Shown: positions 32,836 through 41,940 of the stretch, piece by piece
Numbering within the stretch: position 1 is the first letter of the stretch
Layout of the letters: every line of letters starts with the position of its first letter
DNA from: Chloroflexota bacterium
Lineage (GTDB): Bacteria > Chloroflexota > Anaerolineae > 4572-78 > J111
Length of the DNA: 64,000 bases
Reading direction: 5' to 3'
Assembly (NCBI GenBank): GCA_016860845.1
Contig: BOKF01000013.1
Span: 124,001-188,000, forward strand
Notes under the pieces: model-generated
What the model was told of the DNA's origin: nothing
What the model saw: the letters and a program-made list of their open reading frames with translations, nothing else
Database searches by the model: none
Program-made: the position numbers and the translations under genes

Positions 32836-34641
32836 ATGTCTGCCCATAAAGATTTGATTAAACACCTGACCACCTTGAACAAAATTGCCGAGATCCTCAA
32901 CCAATCGGCTGATGTGCGCAGCGCGCTTGACGCAGCGCTGGTCCGGCTGCTTGATTTGATGGGATTGGAAACCGGCTGGATTTTTCTGGTGGACCCCAGC
33001 TCGCAGAATCGCTGGGCCGGCAAGGGTTACGTTTTGGCGGCGCATCACAATTTGCCCCCGGCGCTGGCCCTGGACAAGGCCCGGCCCTGGAAGGGCAACT
33101 GTGACTGCCAGTCTCTGTGCGAGAAAGGCAAGTTGGCCGGCGCTTACAATGAAGTCCACTGCAGCCGCCTGCTCAATGCCCCCGGCGACCGGCGCGGACT
33201 GGTCATGCACGCCTCTACCCCCCTCCGCAGCGGTAATCACACGCTGGGGATTTTGAATGTGGCCGGCCCGGACTGGACTCACTTCAGCGCCGAGTCGCTG
33301 GCCCTGCTGACCAATGTCGGCAGCCAGATTGGCATCGCCCTGGAACGAGCCAGGCTGTACGAGTTAGTCCGCGAACGGCGCATCCACGAACAGGCGGCTC
33401 TCCTGACCCTATCGAACCAACTGCTGAGCCAAACCAGCATGGACGATTTAATCTGCTGCCTGGTCGAGGAAGTGCAGCAACTGCTGCAAGCGGATGGCTG
33501 TGCGCTCCTGCTGCCGGATGAAAAATCGGACAGCCTGGCCTTTCACGCCGCTGTGGGCTGGCGGGTTGACCCGGTGGCGGCCCAGCGCCGCGTGCCCGCC
33601 GACGAGCGCAGCGGCTCGGGCCGGGTCATGCTCACCCAGGAATCTTTACTGATCTACGACCTCCAGCATCACGACCCTACCCCCTGGAGCGCCGACTGGC
33701 TGGAGTCTGAAGGGTTTCGCAGCCACGCCGTGGTCCCGCTCATCGCCGAAGGCCGCTCGATTGGCGTCCTGATGGTGGATACCCGCCAACCCCATGAATT
33801 TACCGAGGATGAGGTCCGCTTTTTGTGCCTGATGGCTAACCAGGCGGCGATTGCCATTGAGAAGGCCCGGCTGCACCAGGCGGAAATCAAGCGCCAGCGC
33901 CTGGAAGAGGAAATGACCGTGGGCCAGCAAATCCAGTTGAGCCTGCTGCCGGAGGCCCCGCCAACTGCCCCGGGGTGGGAGTTTGCCACGTTTTATCAAC
34001 CGGCCCGGCTGGTGGGCGGCGACTTTTACGATTTTTTTGAGCTGCCGGCAGAGTCGGGCGGCGGGTTGGGCATGGTGATCGCCGATGTGGCCGACAAAGG
34101 CGTTCCGGCAGCCCTGCTGATGGCCCTGAGCCGCTCGATCATTCGGACCAAAGCGATGACCCCTGGCTTCAATCCGGCCAAGGTACTTGAACGGTCCAAC
34201 CAGTTGATTATGAAAGACAGCCGCTCTAAACTTTTTATAACTGCCTTATACGCCGTCCTGGATACAAATACGGGCCGCCTTCGTTACAGCATCGCCGGCC
34301 ACAACCGGCCGGTCTGGCTGCATGCCACCAGCGGCGCTGCTGCCGAACTGAGCGGCCGGGGGATTGTTCTGGGCATTTTTGAGAACATCGAGCTGGAAGA
34401 GCGCGAGGTCAACATCGCTCCGGGGGACCTGCTGGTTTTCTACACCGACGGCCTGACCGAAGCTATGGATGAGGAACATCGTCTCTTCGGAGAGAAGCGG
34501 CTGCACGCCGTCATTACCGCCCACCCCAAAGCCAGCGCCGGGGAGCTTCTGGACGCCATTATGGCTGCTGTCTACACCTTCACGAATCTCGCCCCCCAAT
34601 CCGATGATTTGACCCTGTTTGTCGTCAAGCGACAAAATTAA
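32836..34641 (+). CDS. GAF-GAF-SpoIIE serine phosphatase
   Basis: 601 aa, soluble. GAF domain 1 (about 15-165) contains a Cys-rich insertion (GNCDCQSLCEKGK). GAF domain 2 (about 190-345), then a helical linker and a PP2C/SpoIIE domain (about 370-600) with GGDFYDFFEL, VIADVADKG, AGHNRPVW and YTDGLTEAMD metal-binding motifs. It should remove phosphate from a partner such as an anti-sigma-factor antagonist in response to a GAF ligand. No STAS or anti-sigma gene is adjacent. The Cys cluster in GAF1 could bind metal or heme-like cofactor; that is inference. Confidence 0.9.
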   Translation: MSAHKDLIKHLTTLNKIAEILNQSADVRSALDAALVRLLDLMGLETGWIFLVDPSSQNRWAGKGYVLAAHHNLPPALALDKARPWKGNCDCQSLCEKGKLAGAYNEVHCSRLLNAPGDRRGLVMHASTPLRSGNHTLGILNVAGPDWTHFSAESLALLTNVGSQIGIALERARLYELVRERRIHEQAALLTLSNQLLSQTSMDDLICCLVEEVQQLLQADGCALLLPDEKSDSLAFHAAVGWRVDPVAAQRRVPADERSGSGRVMLTQESLLIYDLQHHDPTPWSADWLESEGFRSHAVVPLIAEGRSIGVLMVDTRQPHEFTEDEVRFLCLMANQAAIAIEKARLHQAEIKRQRLEEEMTVGQQIQLSLLPEAPPTAPGWEFATFYQPARLVGGDFYDFFELPAESGGGLGMVIADVADKGVPAALLMALSRSIIRTKAMTPGFNPAKVLERSNQLIMKDSRSKLFITALYAVLDTNTGRLRYSIAGHNRPVWLHATSGAAAELSGRGIVLGIFENIELEEREVNIAPGDLLVFYTDGLTEAMDEEHRLFGEKRLHAVITAHPKASAGELLDAIMAAVYTFTNLAPQSDDLTLFVVKRQN

Positions 34642-34672
34642 AGTTCGGAAAGTTGGAAGAAGAATCTGTACC

Positions 34673-34700
34673 AAAGGACAGGTTGATTGCCTGTCCTTTT
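34673..34700 (+). terminator. Rho-independent terminator
   Basis: AAAGGACAGG / CCTGTCCTTT (10 bp) with a 7-nt loop and T-run, 32 bp after the phosphatase stop codon. Confidence 0.85.
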
Positions 34701-34847
34701 TGCTTGGGGTTAGTCTGGCCCGTGGCCTGGTGCAACGGGTCGTTTTTTTGAATAAGATGGAGAAAGTGAACAACAATACAAGAATTTACGGAGGATGTAC
34801 TTAGGCAACTCCAAGAAAATAATTATCCAAAGTTCGTGGTACGTAAT

Positions 34848-34907
34848 GCTTGATGCGTGATGGTATCCAGGCAAGATTTCTTACGCATCACGTATCACGC
34901 ATCAAGC
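34848..34907. repeat. Inverted repeat, GCTTGATGCGTGAT family
   Basis: 14-bp perfect arms (34848-34861 and 34894-34907) around a 32-nt spacer that contains further ACGCATCACG. Occupies the otherwise empty 300-bp gap between the phosphatase and MFS genes. Confidence 0.85.
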
Positions 34908-34946
34908 CGGTGAGAACAATTGGATGATTTAAATCTTGGAACTGCC

Positions 34947-36269
34947 TTATCCCCAGCGGGCCATAGCCAGGCCGCTCCCGACTCGCAGGGCGGCAATGAT
35001 AAACAACGCCTCGCGCAAACCGACCACATCAGCCAAAAGCGGCCCCAACATCGTGCTGGACAGAGTTGCCACGTTCAGAGCTAGGTTGTAAAGGGCGAGA
35101 TGAGAAGGCCGTTTATCTTCGGGAGTCACTTCCAGGAGCCGGTTGACCAAGGCCCCGCTCAAAATCGCCCAGACAATGCCGCCAACCACGCTGGTTACCA
35201 GCAGCAAGGCCAGGCCATAACTCAGCGCAGTAATTAATGGATACGAGGCCAGCAGAATCGAGCCAACGACTATCAGCCGGTAACTGCCGAGATAACGGGT
35301 GAGCGGCTCCAGGAGAGGCGCCACCAACAACATGGTCAGGTAAAAAAGGGCGTTGATCCAACCGATTTCGCCATCGGTCAGGTGAACTTCACGCACCCAA
35401 AAAAGAGGAAAGAGTGCTGTCGGCAGCAGTTGGGTAAAGTGAAACAGTAGAAAAGCCAGCATAACCCCCCAATAGCGCGGTGAAATGCCGCTCAGCCACT
35501 CGCGTTTCGTCGGACGCCAGCGCAGCCAGAGGCGCAAGGTGACGTACATCCGTTGGGGAACGTCGCCGGCTTGACCCACGCCGCGCCCGGGTTGGGCGCG
35601 GTCTTGCAAGGGCCGAATTTGAAACTGGGGAATAGGTGGAGCCTGAATCCGGTTGAGATGATAGGTGCTCATCCCGCCGCCGAGCGCCCCTAAGGCAAAC
35701 ACGGCGGCATACCCCCATTCAAAGGGGAGCTGGTCTAGAAGCCAGCCGCTGAGTAAAAAAGCCAGCATGATAGTTCCGGCCAGTAACGCATTGCGCCGGC
35801 CCACCACTCGCCCACGCGCTTCGGGGGGCACGGTTGTGGCCAGCAAGGCGTTGAAGCCAATCGCCAGGGCGGTACCGGGGATGGCCATTAACAGGGTCAA
35901 CAGGAGGGCAGCCCAAACTTTGAACGGGTCGGGTAAAAGGAGCGGTAAAGGTATCATCAAAAAAAAACCGAGCCGCTGCCAAATGGCCGTTTTTACCACG
36001 GCCTGCCGCAGTGAGCGGTTTTCGAGCCAGCGCCCCGCCGGCAAAGTGACCAGGGCGTTGACCAGCGCCGGGCCGGCGCTCAGCAGGCCAATCTGCCACC
36101 CGGCCGCCCCCAGCCGTGCCGCGAAGACGGCCAGAAAGGAGAGCGTGCTGCCATAAGCCACCCCATACCAGGCCACATCCCAATAAAGGTGAATAAAATT
36201 GGCCGCCTGAGTTTCCGGGGCGACCGCTTGACGCTGACTTGTTACTTCTTTGGAAGTTGATGTAGACAT
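34947..36269 (-). CDS. Major facilitator superfamily transporter
   Basis: 440 aa with about twelve membrane helices and an enlarged hydrophilic central loop (about 205-255). LPAGRWLENRSLRQAVVKTA after helix 2-3 and GRRNALLAGTIML fit the MFS loop 2-3 motif. It resembles uncharacterised MFS proteins; substrate unknown. Divergent from the Rieske gene. Confidence 0.85.
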   Translation of the reverse strand: MSTSTSKEVTSQRQAVAPETQAANFIHLYWDVAWYGVAYGSTLSFLAVFAARLGAAGWQIGLLSAGPALVNALVTLPAGRWLENRSLRQAVVKTAIWQRLGFFLMIPLPLLLPDPFKVWAALLLTLLMAIPGTALAIGFNALLATTVPPEARGRVVGRRNALLAGTIMLAFLLSGWLLDQLPFEWGYAAVFALGALGGGMSTYHLNRIQAPPIPQFQIRPLQDRAQPGRGVGQAGDVPQRMYVTLRLWLRWRPTKREWLSGISPRYWGVMLAFLLFHFTQLLPTALFPLFWVREVHLTDGEIGWINALFYLTMLLVAPLLEPLTRYLGSYRLIVVGSILLASYPLITALSYGLALLLVTSVVGGIVWAILSGALVNRLLEVTPEDKRPSHLALYNLALNVATLSSTMLGPLLADVVGLREALFIIAALRVGSGLAMARWG

Positions 36270-36282
36270 TTAGGAGTCCTGT

Positions 36283-36312
36283 TTGTAGTCTTTAAAAGTT
36301 AAAAGTTATAAT
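36283..36312 (+). promoter_or_regulatory. Likely promoter of the Rieske gene
   Basis: TTGTAG, 18-nt spacer, TATAAT; -10 ends 49 nt before the ATG at 36362. GAAAGGA lies near the start codon. Confidence 0.55.
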
Positions 36313-36361
36313 AATCCCAGCAAACGGGGAAAGCAAAAGTAATCTGAAAGGATAATCAACG

Positions 36362-38095
36362 ATGAGCAAAGTCAGACTTGCCAGCAAAGCTGAGGTAGCT
36401 CAGCCCGGCTGCCGGGTTTATCATGTCAACGGCCACACCCTGGCTCTCTTTACTTCCGAGGCCGGGCTATACGCCATTGATAACCGCTGCCCGCACATGG
36501 GCTTTCCACTGGATAAAGGCACAGTCCGCCATGGCATCCTAACCTGCCACTGGCACCATGCCCGCTTCGACCTGGCCTCTGGCGGCGCGTTTGATCTCTT
36601 TGCCGACGATGTCACCGCCTACCCGGTCACGATTGAAGGGGATGACGTCTGGGTTGACCTGAGCCAGCAGCATGATCCCCGTACCTACTACCAAAAACGG
36701 CTGCGCGACGGCCTGGAGCAGGAACTCAACCTGGTTATCGCCAAGGCCGTTATTGCCCTGATGGACCCGGCCGATCCCGTCAGCGGCAACGAACCTTTCC
36801 AAATCGGCCTAACGTTTGGCAGCCGGTATCGCGCCGGCGGCTGGGCCATGGGCCAGACCATCAACACCTGCATGCGCAATCTCCTACCCCACCTTAACCC
36901 GGCAGACCGGCCCCTGGCGCTCTACCAGGGCTTGACGGCCGTGGCCAGGGATACCGCCGGGATGGCCCCGCGCTTTGCCATTGACCCGCTGCCCGGCCCT
37001 ACCGTTGACCGAAAAACACTCAAAAGCTGGTTCCGCCAATTTGTTGAAGTGCGGGATGGCGAAGGCGCAGAACGCTGTCTGGCAACGGCCCTGCAAACCG
37101 GAGCATCACCCGCCCACATTGCCGACATGCTCTTTGCCGCCGCCACCGATCACCGTTACCTGACCATCGGCCACGTGGCTGATTTTACCAACAAGGCTTT
37201 GGAAGCGTTAGATCAGACCGGCTGGGACCATGCGCCCCTGGTGCTGCCCAGCCTGATTCCGGCCTATGTCAACGGAACCCGTATGGAAGAGCGCAATGCC
37301 TGGCGGCATCCAGTGGACCTGGCGGCCATCCTTGAGGCGGCCTTTGAGCGCGTTCCGGCGGCTCTGGCTCAAGGTCAAGATCGCACCGCCTCAGCCCCCA
37401 CCCTGAGCCGCCACCTTTCTATTCTATTGGGCGACGATCCTCAAGCTATCACTGACCTACTGCTGCAGTGGCTGGCCGACGGCATTGAGCCGGCCGAAGT
37501 GGCCCAGATGGTCAGCTATGCCGCTGCCCGGCGCATCGTCCACTTCCATACCTCCAACGAATTTGGCGATTGGGATACGGTGCTGCACACCTTGACCTAC
37601 GCCAACGCTATTCAGCATGCCGTTCGCCGCACCCCCTCCCTTGAGCTATTGCGGGGCATCTTTGATGCCGCTATGTCCGTCTACCTGGACCGGTTTCTCA
37701 ACATTCCGGCTGCGCCCCTGCCTAAAGTTGAGCCAACTTCGACCCCGGCAGAACACCTCCTGGCCGAATTTCCGGCCCTGCTCAACAAGCAGCAGCAGGT
37801 CAACGAAGCAGGCCGGCTGGTGGCTCAATACCTGGCCAACGGCGGCCAGCCTGAACAAATCATTGCCGTTTTGGGAGCAACTTTGTTACGCGAAGACCAG
37901 GATTTCCATACCATCCAGGCTGTCGAAGCAGCCGTCAGCCAATACCGGCTGTTGCAAGACCAGCCTGAAGCCGGGCACGTGCTCATCGCCGCCGCCCGCT
38001 ACCTGGCGGCTCACGCCCCGACCCCGCGCGCCCAAAATCAAACCTATCAAATCGCTTTACGGCTGCACCGGGGGGAAAGGTTGTTTGAAGGCTGA
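36362..38095 (+). CDS. Rieske [2Fe-2S] protein with long helical C-terminal region
   Basis: 577 aa. Residues 1-105 form a Rieske ferredoxin domain with ligands C43, H45, C62, H65 (CPHMGF and CHWHHA), of the dioxygenase-ferredoxin type. The remaining ~470 residues are predicted helical, Ala/Leu-rich and contain repeated His-bearing helices (LFAAATDHRYLTIGHVADF, ARRIVHFHTSNEFGD). This second part was not recognised; no oxygenase mononuclear iron motif was seen, though several His could bind metal. No signal peptide. A hairpin follows the stop codon. Confidence 0.75.
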   Translation: MSKVRLASKAEVAQPGCRVYHVNGHTLALFTSEAGLYAIDNRCPHMGFPLDKGTVRHGILTCHWHHARFDLASGGAFDLFADDVTAYPVTIEGDDVWVDLSQQHDPRTYYQKRLRDGLEQELNLVIAKAVIALMDPADPVSGNEPFQIGLTFGSRYRAGGWAMGQTINTCMRNLLPHLNPADRPLALYQGLTAVARDTAGMAPRFAIDPLPGPTVDRKTLKSWFRQFVEVRDGEGAERCLATALQTGASPAHIADMLFAAATDHRYLTIGHVADFTNKALEALDQTGWDHAPLVLPSLIPAYVNGTRMEERNAWRHPVDLAAILEAAFERVPAALAQGQDRTASAPTLSRHLSILLGDDPQAITDLLLQWLADGIEPAEVAQMVSYAAARRIVHFHTSNEFGDWDTVLHTLTYANAIQHAVRRTPSLELLRGIFDAAMSVYLDRFLNIPAAPLPKVEPTSTPAEHLLAEFPALLNKQQQVNEAGRLVAQYLANGGQPEQIIAVLGATLLREDQDFHTIQAVEAAVSQYRLLQDQPEAGHVLIAAARYLAAHAPTPRAQNQTYQIALRLHRGERLFEG

Positions 38096-38097
38096 TG

Positions 38098-38132
38098 TGT
38101 CGCAGCGCACAGCCAAGTTGTGCGATCCGACA
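38098..38132. repeat. Hairpin after the Rieske gene
   Basis: TGTCG pairs with CGACA and CGCACA with TGTGCG around GCCAAGT. No T-run, so either a weak transcript end or a REP-type palindrome. Confidence 0.6.
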
Positions 38133-38199
38133 CAGCTAAACTGAGGCAGCGATGCTATCATCATGAGCATTGACGGGTTTTGAGAGAGGTCAATCATTG

Positions 38200-38406
38200 A
38201 TGGTAGTAGTAGCCAATCTGCACTTTCCGGCGATGACGGCCCAGGATGTGGGCCGGGAGGTCTATCATGGCCGGCATGAGATGGTGCGCATTATCGGCGA
38301 TGAGAGAAGTTTGGGCAAGATTGCCTGGATTTTTCAGCGAGTGCCGGATATGTTTGAGGTGCAGCACCAGACCTCCGGGCTAATCGTGCGCCGGGGTAGC
38401 CGCTAG
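38200..38406 (+). CDS. Small hypothetical protein
   Basis: 68 aa from the ATG at 38200, with GAGAGG upstream. Starts MVVVANLHFPAM and ends VRRGSR; no known domain. A clear terminator follows (38480-38505). Short, so coding status is moderate. Confidence 0.45.
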   Translation: MVVVANLHFPAMTAQDVGREVYHGRHEMVRIIGDERSLGKIAWIFQRVPDMFEVQHQTSGLIVRRGSR

Positions 38407-38479
38407 GGTAGTTGGCTTTTACCACGCTGCCCCAAGTTGGGAACTTGGGAGCAGTTCAATCCAGGGCCGGGTGGGGATT

Positions 38480-38512
38480 AAAGAGCCGGGGTAACTCGGC
38501 TCTTTCTGTTTT
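38480..38512 (+). terminator. Rho-independent terminator
   Basis: AAAGAGCCG / CGGCTCTTT around GGGTAACT, followed by CTGTTTTG. A smaller CCCAAGTT / AACTTGGG hairpin lies just before it at 38442-38460. Confidence 0.8.
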
Positions 38513-38593
38513 GTATATGTCAACGACTTTTCGAACTAAAAAGAACCAGTATACCCAACCTTTTTACAGAAAATGTAAACTCGTTATGTTTGG

Positions 38594-38622
38594 TTGCTGT
38601 TTTTATGATTTTGTGGTACTAT
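38594..38622 (+). promoter_or_regulatory. Strong-looking promoter of the DWL-repeat gene
   Basis: TTGCTG, 17-nt spacer, TACTAT. Predicts a ~150-nt leader before the ATG at 38778, starting with a GGTGGC-A-GCCACC hairpin (38628-38642). Confidence 0.6.
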
Positions 38623-38777
38623 AGTGATGGTGGCAGCCACCGTGTAACAGGCTATTGCAAACCATTGCTGTAATATTTTATGGTGAGTTATTACCAATTC
38701 AGAGGTAGGATTCGCTCTCTGGATTGGCTGTCGGTTTTACACCGATATTTCTATACACCGGGGCAAGGGCAAAAATT

Positions 38778-41700
38778 ATGGATGATTTAAAGAAGAACCC
38801 CGAGGATGAAGTCGAAGGTAACGAGGTCGAGTCGCCGGCAGACGGCCCTATGCCCGATTGGATGCGCCTGGCAACCTCTGGCGGCAGCGGTAGTTCGTTG
38901 ACGGAGGAGAATACACCTGCCTGGCTCAAATCAATTCGCTCTGGCCAGGGCTTTTCTAAAGAGAAACCTACCGAGCCAGCCCAACCGGCTCCACCCCAGT
39001 CTCAAGCCAGCGACGATAGTATGTCGGATTTAGAACGACTGCTGGCCGAGGAGGGTATTGACCTCAACACCGTCGCCGAAGAACGCCCGGAAGGGGCCGG
39101 AGACATGTCGGCGCGAGATTGGCTGATTGCCACCTCCAGTGAAGAGATCATTCGCAATAAGCTTGGCGCACAACTGGCTGAAGAAGAGGTCACGCCGCCT
39201 GCAGTTCCAACCAGCGCGCCGCCCGATACTCCGCCATCCCCCTCTCAAGCACTTCAAGCGAGTGATGACAGCCTGTCGGATTTGGAACGGCTGTTACGCG
39301 AAGAGGGTATTGAACTCGGCTCTGTCACCGAAGAGCGCCCGGAAGGGGCGGGCGGCATGTCTGCCCGTGATTGGCTGATTTCCACCTCCAGTGAGGAGAT
39401 CATTCGCAATAAACTCGGCACTCAACCCGTTGAAGAGAAGCCTGCGCCGCCTCCTGCTCCAGCTACCCCACCGCCCAGCCCCTCCTTGAGCGACGACAAA
39501 ATGGTCGTAGAGGAAGACCTGCCCGATTGGCTGCAAGAAATTGCCGCTGACGCCTCGGAAGCCGAACCCTCTTTGGCCTTTGACACGGAGCTGACCGAGC
39601 CAGCCGTCCCACCTGAGGAGGGACAATTCGTAGTTGAGGAAGACCTGCCCGATTGGCTGCGGGACATGGCCGAAGAACCGGTCGCTATCGCCGAACCCGA
39701 AGAACCTTTAACCCCAGCTGCCCCCGCTTCCTTCGCAGACGATAAAATGGTGGTCGAAGAAGATTTACCGGACTGGCTAAAAGACATGGCCGAAGAACCG
39801 GCCGAAGGAGATATACGAACCGCTCCTCAAGTTCAAACATCGCCGGCCTCCTCTATGGATGATGGCCTGGTAGTTGAAGAAGATTTACCGGACTGGTTAC
39901 GCGAGGCGGCCGAGCCGGTAGCCGCAGATTTACCCATACCCGAGTGGACCGAGTCAGCCCCCGCCGAAGCAGACAAAATGGTAGTCCAGGAGGATTTACC
40001 CGACTGGCTTCAGGAAATCGCAGAAGAGCCAGCCCTCCCGGCCGAACTTAATTTAACCGGGTTGCCGGTACCGGCTCTGCCCTTCCAGGCCGAAGATAAA
40101 ACAGTGAGCGAAGAGGATTTGCCGGATTGGCTGCGTGAAGCCGCTACCGATTCCGTAGCAACCCCTGAACCGGAATTACCTCCAGCCCCTCCGGCTCCGC
40201 TCAGTACCGACAAGATGGTTGTCGAGGAAGATCTACCCGATTGGCTGCGCGAGGTTGAAGTTGGCAGCAGTGAATCTGAGGTTATAGCGGCGCCAACCGA
40301 GTTAAGCGACGTCGTGGCTGATCTGGGTGAAGCTGAGGGTGATGAAGATTTACCCGACTGGTTGCGTGAGGTGGAGGTCAGCAGTCTTGAAGATAACCTG
40401 GCTTTGCCCCTGGTAAAACCTGCGGCCGAAGCGCCCTCCGAAGCAGATTTTACCATCAGTACGCCGCTGGGAGATGAGGAGCTTGACCTGCTCGACGAAG
40501 AAGATTTACCGGCCTGGTTAAAAGAAGTGCAAGAGCGTAACGGCCAAGAACCCAGCGATGTTTCAGCCCTTCCAATAGGTACTCCGCTAGACAGTTCCGG
40601 ATTAATTGAGGAAGCAGAGTTACCCGACTGGTTGCGTGAAGCTCAGGAAGAGACGACTCCTCTGGCTTTTGAAGAGGGGGAGCCGGTAGCCCCAGAAGCC
40701 CAAATAATGGGCGACGAAGCACTGCCAGACTGGTTACGTGAAGAACAGTTTGCTCTCGACGAGCCATTTGAAGCGTCAGAACCCAGCCCGGAAACTCTGA
40801 TCGAGACCGTCGCCGAAAGTGACATGGTTGTAGCTGAGGGTCTGCCTGATTGGCTGCAAGAAGTTCAAGACGAAACGCCGGAGGAAATACCTCTTGAAGC
40901 GGAGTTACCCGCTCCAATTCCGGCGGTTAGCCCCACCCGCCTCGACACCGACGAACTGGTAGACGAAGAAGGTCTGCCCGATTGGCTGCGCGAGGCCGCC
41001 GAAGCAGAAGAGGAAGCTGAGCCGCTGCTGGCCGAAGAAGCGCCGGTTCCGGTCCCGGTAACCGGCCCGCCCTCCCTTGATGTAGATGTAATGGTAGACG
41101 AAGAAGGTCTGCCCGATTGGCTGCGCGAGGTAGCCGAAGCAGAAGAGGAAGCTGAGCCGCTAGGGGTCGAAGAAGCGCCCTCGGCCCCTGAGCCGATCTT
41201 AATAGCTGGTGAAACTGTGGCTGTCGCAGTCGAGGCAGAAGAAATCGAAGAGGCAGCGCCGGTTGAAGAAATGGCGGAGGAGGAGGAAATCGCTCCGGTG
41301 AGCCAGCCTGAGCCTGAACCCGTTGCCGTGAGCGAACCTGAAAGTGTACCTGCCCCCAGCGGTATCCCTGACTGGCTGCAAAAGCTGCGCCAAGTTGACG
41401 AGGAAGAGATTGTGCCTGTGCCCGTCGCCCCTATGCCGCTACCAGCTCCGGCGGCTGTGGCCAGACCCGTACCTCAACCCGTATACGCCCAGGCAGTAGC
41501 GGTCCCCTCCCCCGACATACCGGCTGATGCCGAAGAACGTCTCAAACGCGCCCGAACCGCGCGCGATAAGGGGGATATTAATGAGGCGGTGGGCATTTAC
41601 GACTCGCTGGTGCTCAATGGGGTTTACCTGAACAAAATTATTGAGGATATGCAACAGACCATTAAGCTGCATCCCGGCAACTATCTCCTTTATCAATTAA

Positions 41701-41780
41701 TGGGTGATGCCATGATGCGCGATGGCCGTTTACAAAGCGCGCTCAATGCCTACCGCGAAGCTCTCTCAAAACTTTCATAA
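38778..41780 (+). CDS. Acidic repeat scaffold with ~17 DWL motifs and a C-terminal TPR-like domain
   Basis: 1000 aa from the ATG at 38778; no signal peptide or membrane segment. Most of the protein is Glu/Pro/Ala-rich and probably disordered. It is punctuated by about 17 copies of a short motif with consensus (E/D)-(D/G)-L-P-D-W-L-(R/Q/K)-(E/D), for example VEEDLPDWLQEIA and DEEGLPDWLREVA, spaced about 25-60 residues. Near the N-terminus a ~55-residue segment occurs twice (SDLERLL..EGAG.MSARDWLI..SSEEIIRNKLG). The last ~95 residues (from DIPADAEERLKRARTARDKG) form TPR-like helices. The regular helical motifs in a disordered chain suggest many docking sites for one partner. Function unknown. 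Confidence 0.85.
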   Translation: MDDLKKNPEDEVEGNEVESPADGPMPDWMRLATSGGSGSSLTEENTPAWLKSIRSGQGFSKEKPTEPAQPAPPQSQASDDSMSDLERLLAEEGIDLNTVAEERPEGAGDMSARDWLIATSSEEIIRNKLGAQLAEEEVTPPAVPTSAPPDTPPSPSQALQASDDSLSDLERLLREEGIELGSVTEERPEGAGGMSARDWLISTSSEEIIRNKLGTQPVEEKPAPPPAPATPPPSPSLSDDKMVVEEDLPDWLQEIAADASEAEPSLAFDTELTEPAVPPEEGQFVVEEDLPDWLRDMAEEPVAIAEPEEPLTPAAPASFADDKMVVEEDLPDWLKDMAEEPAEGDIRTAPQVQTSPASSMDDGLVVEEDLPDWLREAAEPVAADLPIPEWTESAPAEADKMVVQEDLPDWLQEIAEEPALPAELNLTGLPVPALPFQAEDKTVSEEDLPDWLREAATDSVATPEPELPPAPPAPLSTDKMVVEEDLPDWLREVEVGSSESEVIAAPTELSDVVADLGEAEGDEDLPDWLREVEVSSLEDNLALPLVKPAAEAPSEADFTISTPLGDEELDLLDEEDLPAWLKEVQERNGQEPSDVSALPIGTPLDSSGLIEEAELPDWLREAQEETTPLAFEEGEPVAPEAQIMGDEALPDWLREEQFALDEPFEASEPSPETLIETVAESDMVVAEGLPDWLQEVQDETPEEIPLEAELPAPIPAVSPTRLDTDELVDEEGLPDWLREAAEAEEEAEPLLAEEAPVPVPVTGPPSLDVDVMVDEEGLPDWLREVAEAEEEAEPLGVEEAPSAPEPILIAGETVAVAVEAEEIEEAAPVEEMAEEEEIAPVSQPEPEPVAVSEPESVPAPSGIPDWLQKLRQVDEEEIVPVPVAPMPLPAPAAVARPVPQPVYAQAVAVPSPDIPADAEERLKRARTARDKGDINEAVGIYDSLVLNGVYLNKIIEDMQQTIKLHPGNYLLYQLMGDAMMRDGRLQSALNAYREALSKLS

Positions 41781-41822
41781 TAGCCGGGGCAGATTTTTGA
41801 CCTGCCCTCCTTTCTCAGATAG

Positions 41823-41852
41823 AAAAAAGCCGGGGTAACGCCCGGTTTTTTT
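41823..41852 (+). terminator. Rho-independent terminator
   Basis: AAAAAAGCCGGG / CCCGGTTTTTTT around GTAACG, 42 bp past the DWL-protein stop. Shares GCCGGGGTAAC with the terminator at 38480. Confidence 0.88.
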
Positions 41853-41863
41853 GTGGGCAAAAT

Positions 41864-41893
41864 TTGTCAACTTTGCCTTCCTCATGATATGCT
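41864..41893 (+). promoter_or_regulatory. Likely promoter of ndk cluster
   Basis: TTGTCA, 18-nt spacer, TATGCT; the -10 ends 47 nt before the GTG start of ndk. Confidence 0.5.
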
Positions 41894-41940
41894 GGACTGT
41901 CTCAGATTTTAATCTATTCATAATTTTCCAGGAGATGACG

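Noticed and set aside
38994..41393. Several minus-strand frames of 60-153 aa opposite the DWL protein
   Set aside because: Ser/Gly-rich shadows of the repeated EEDLPDWL codons.
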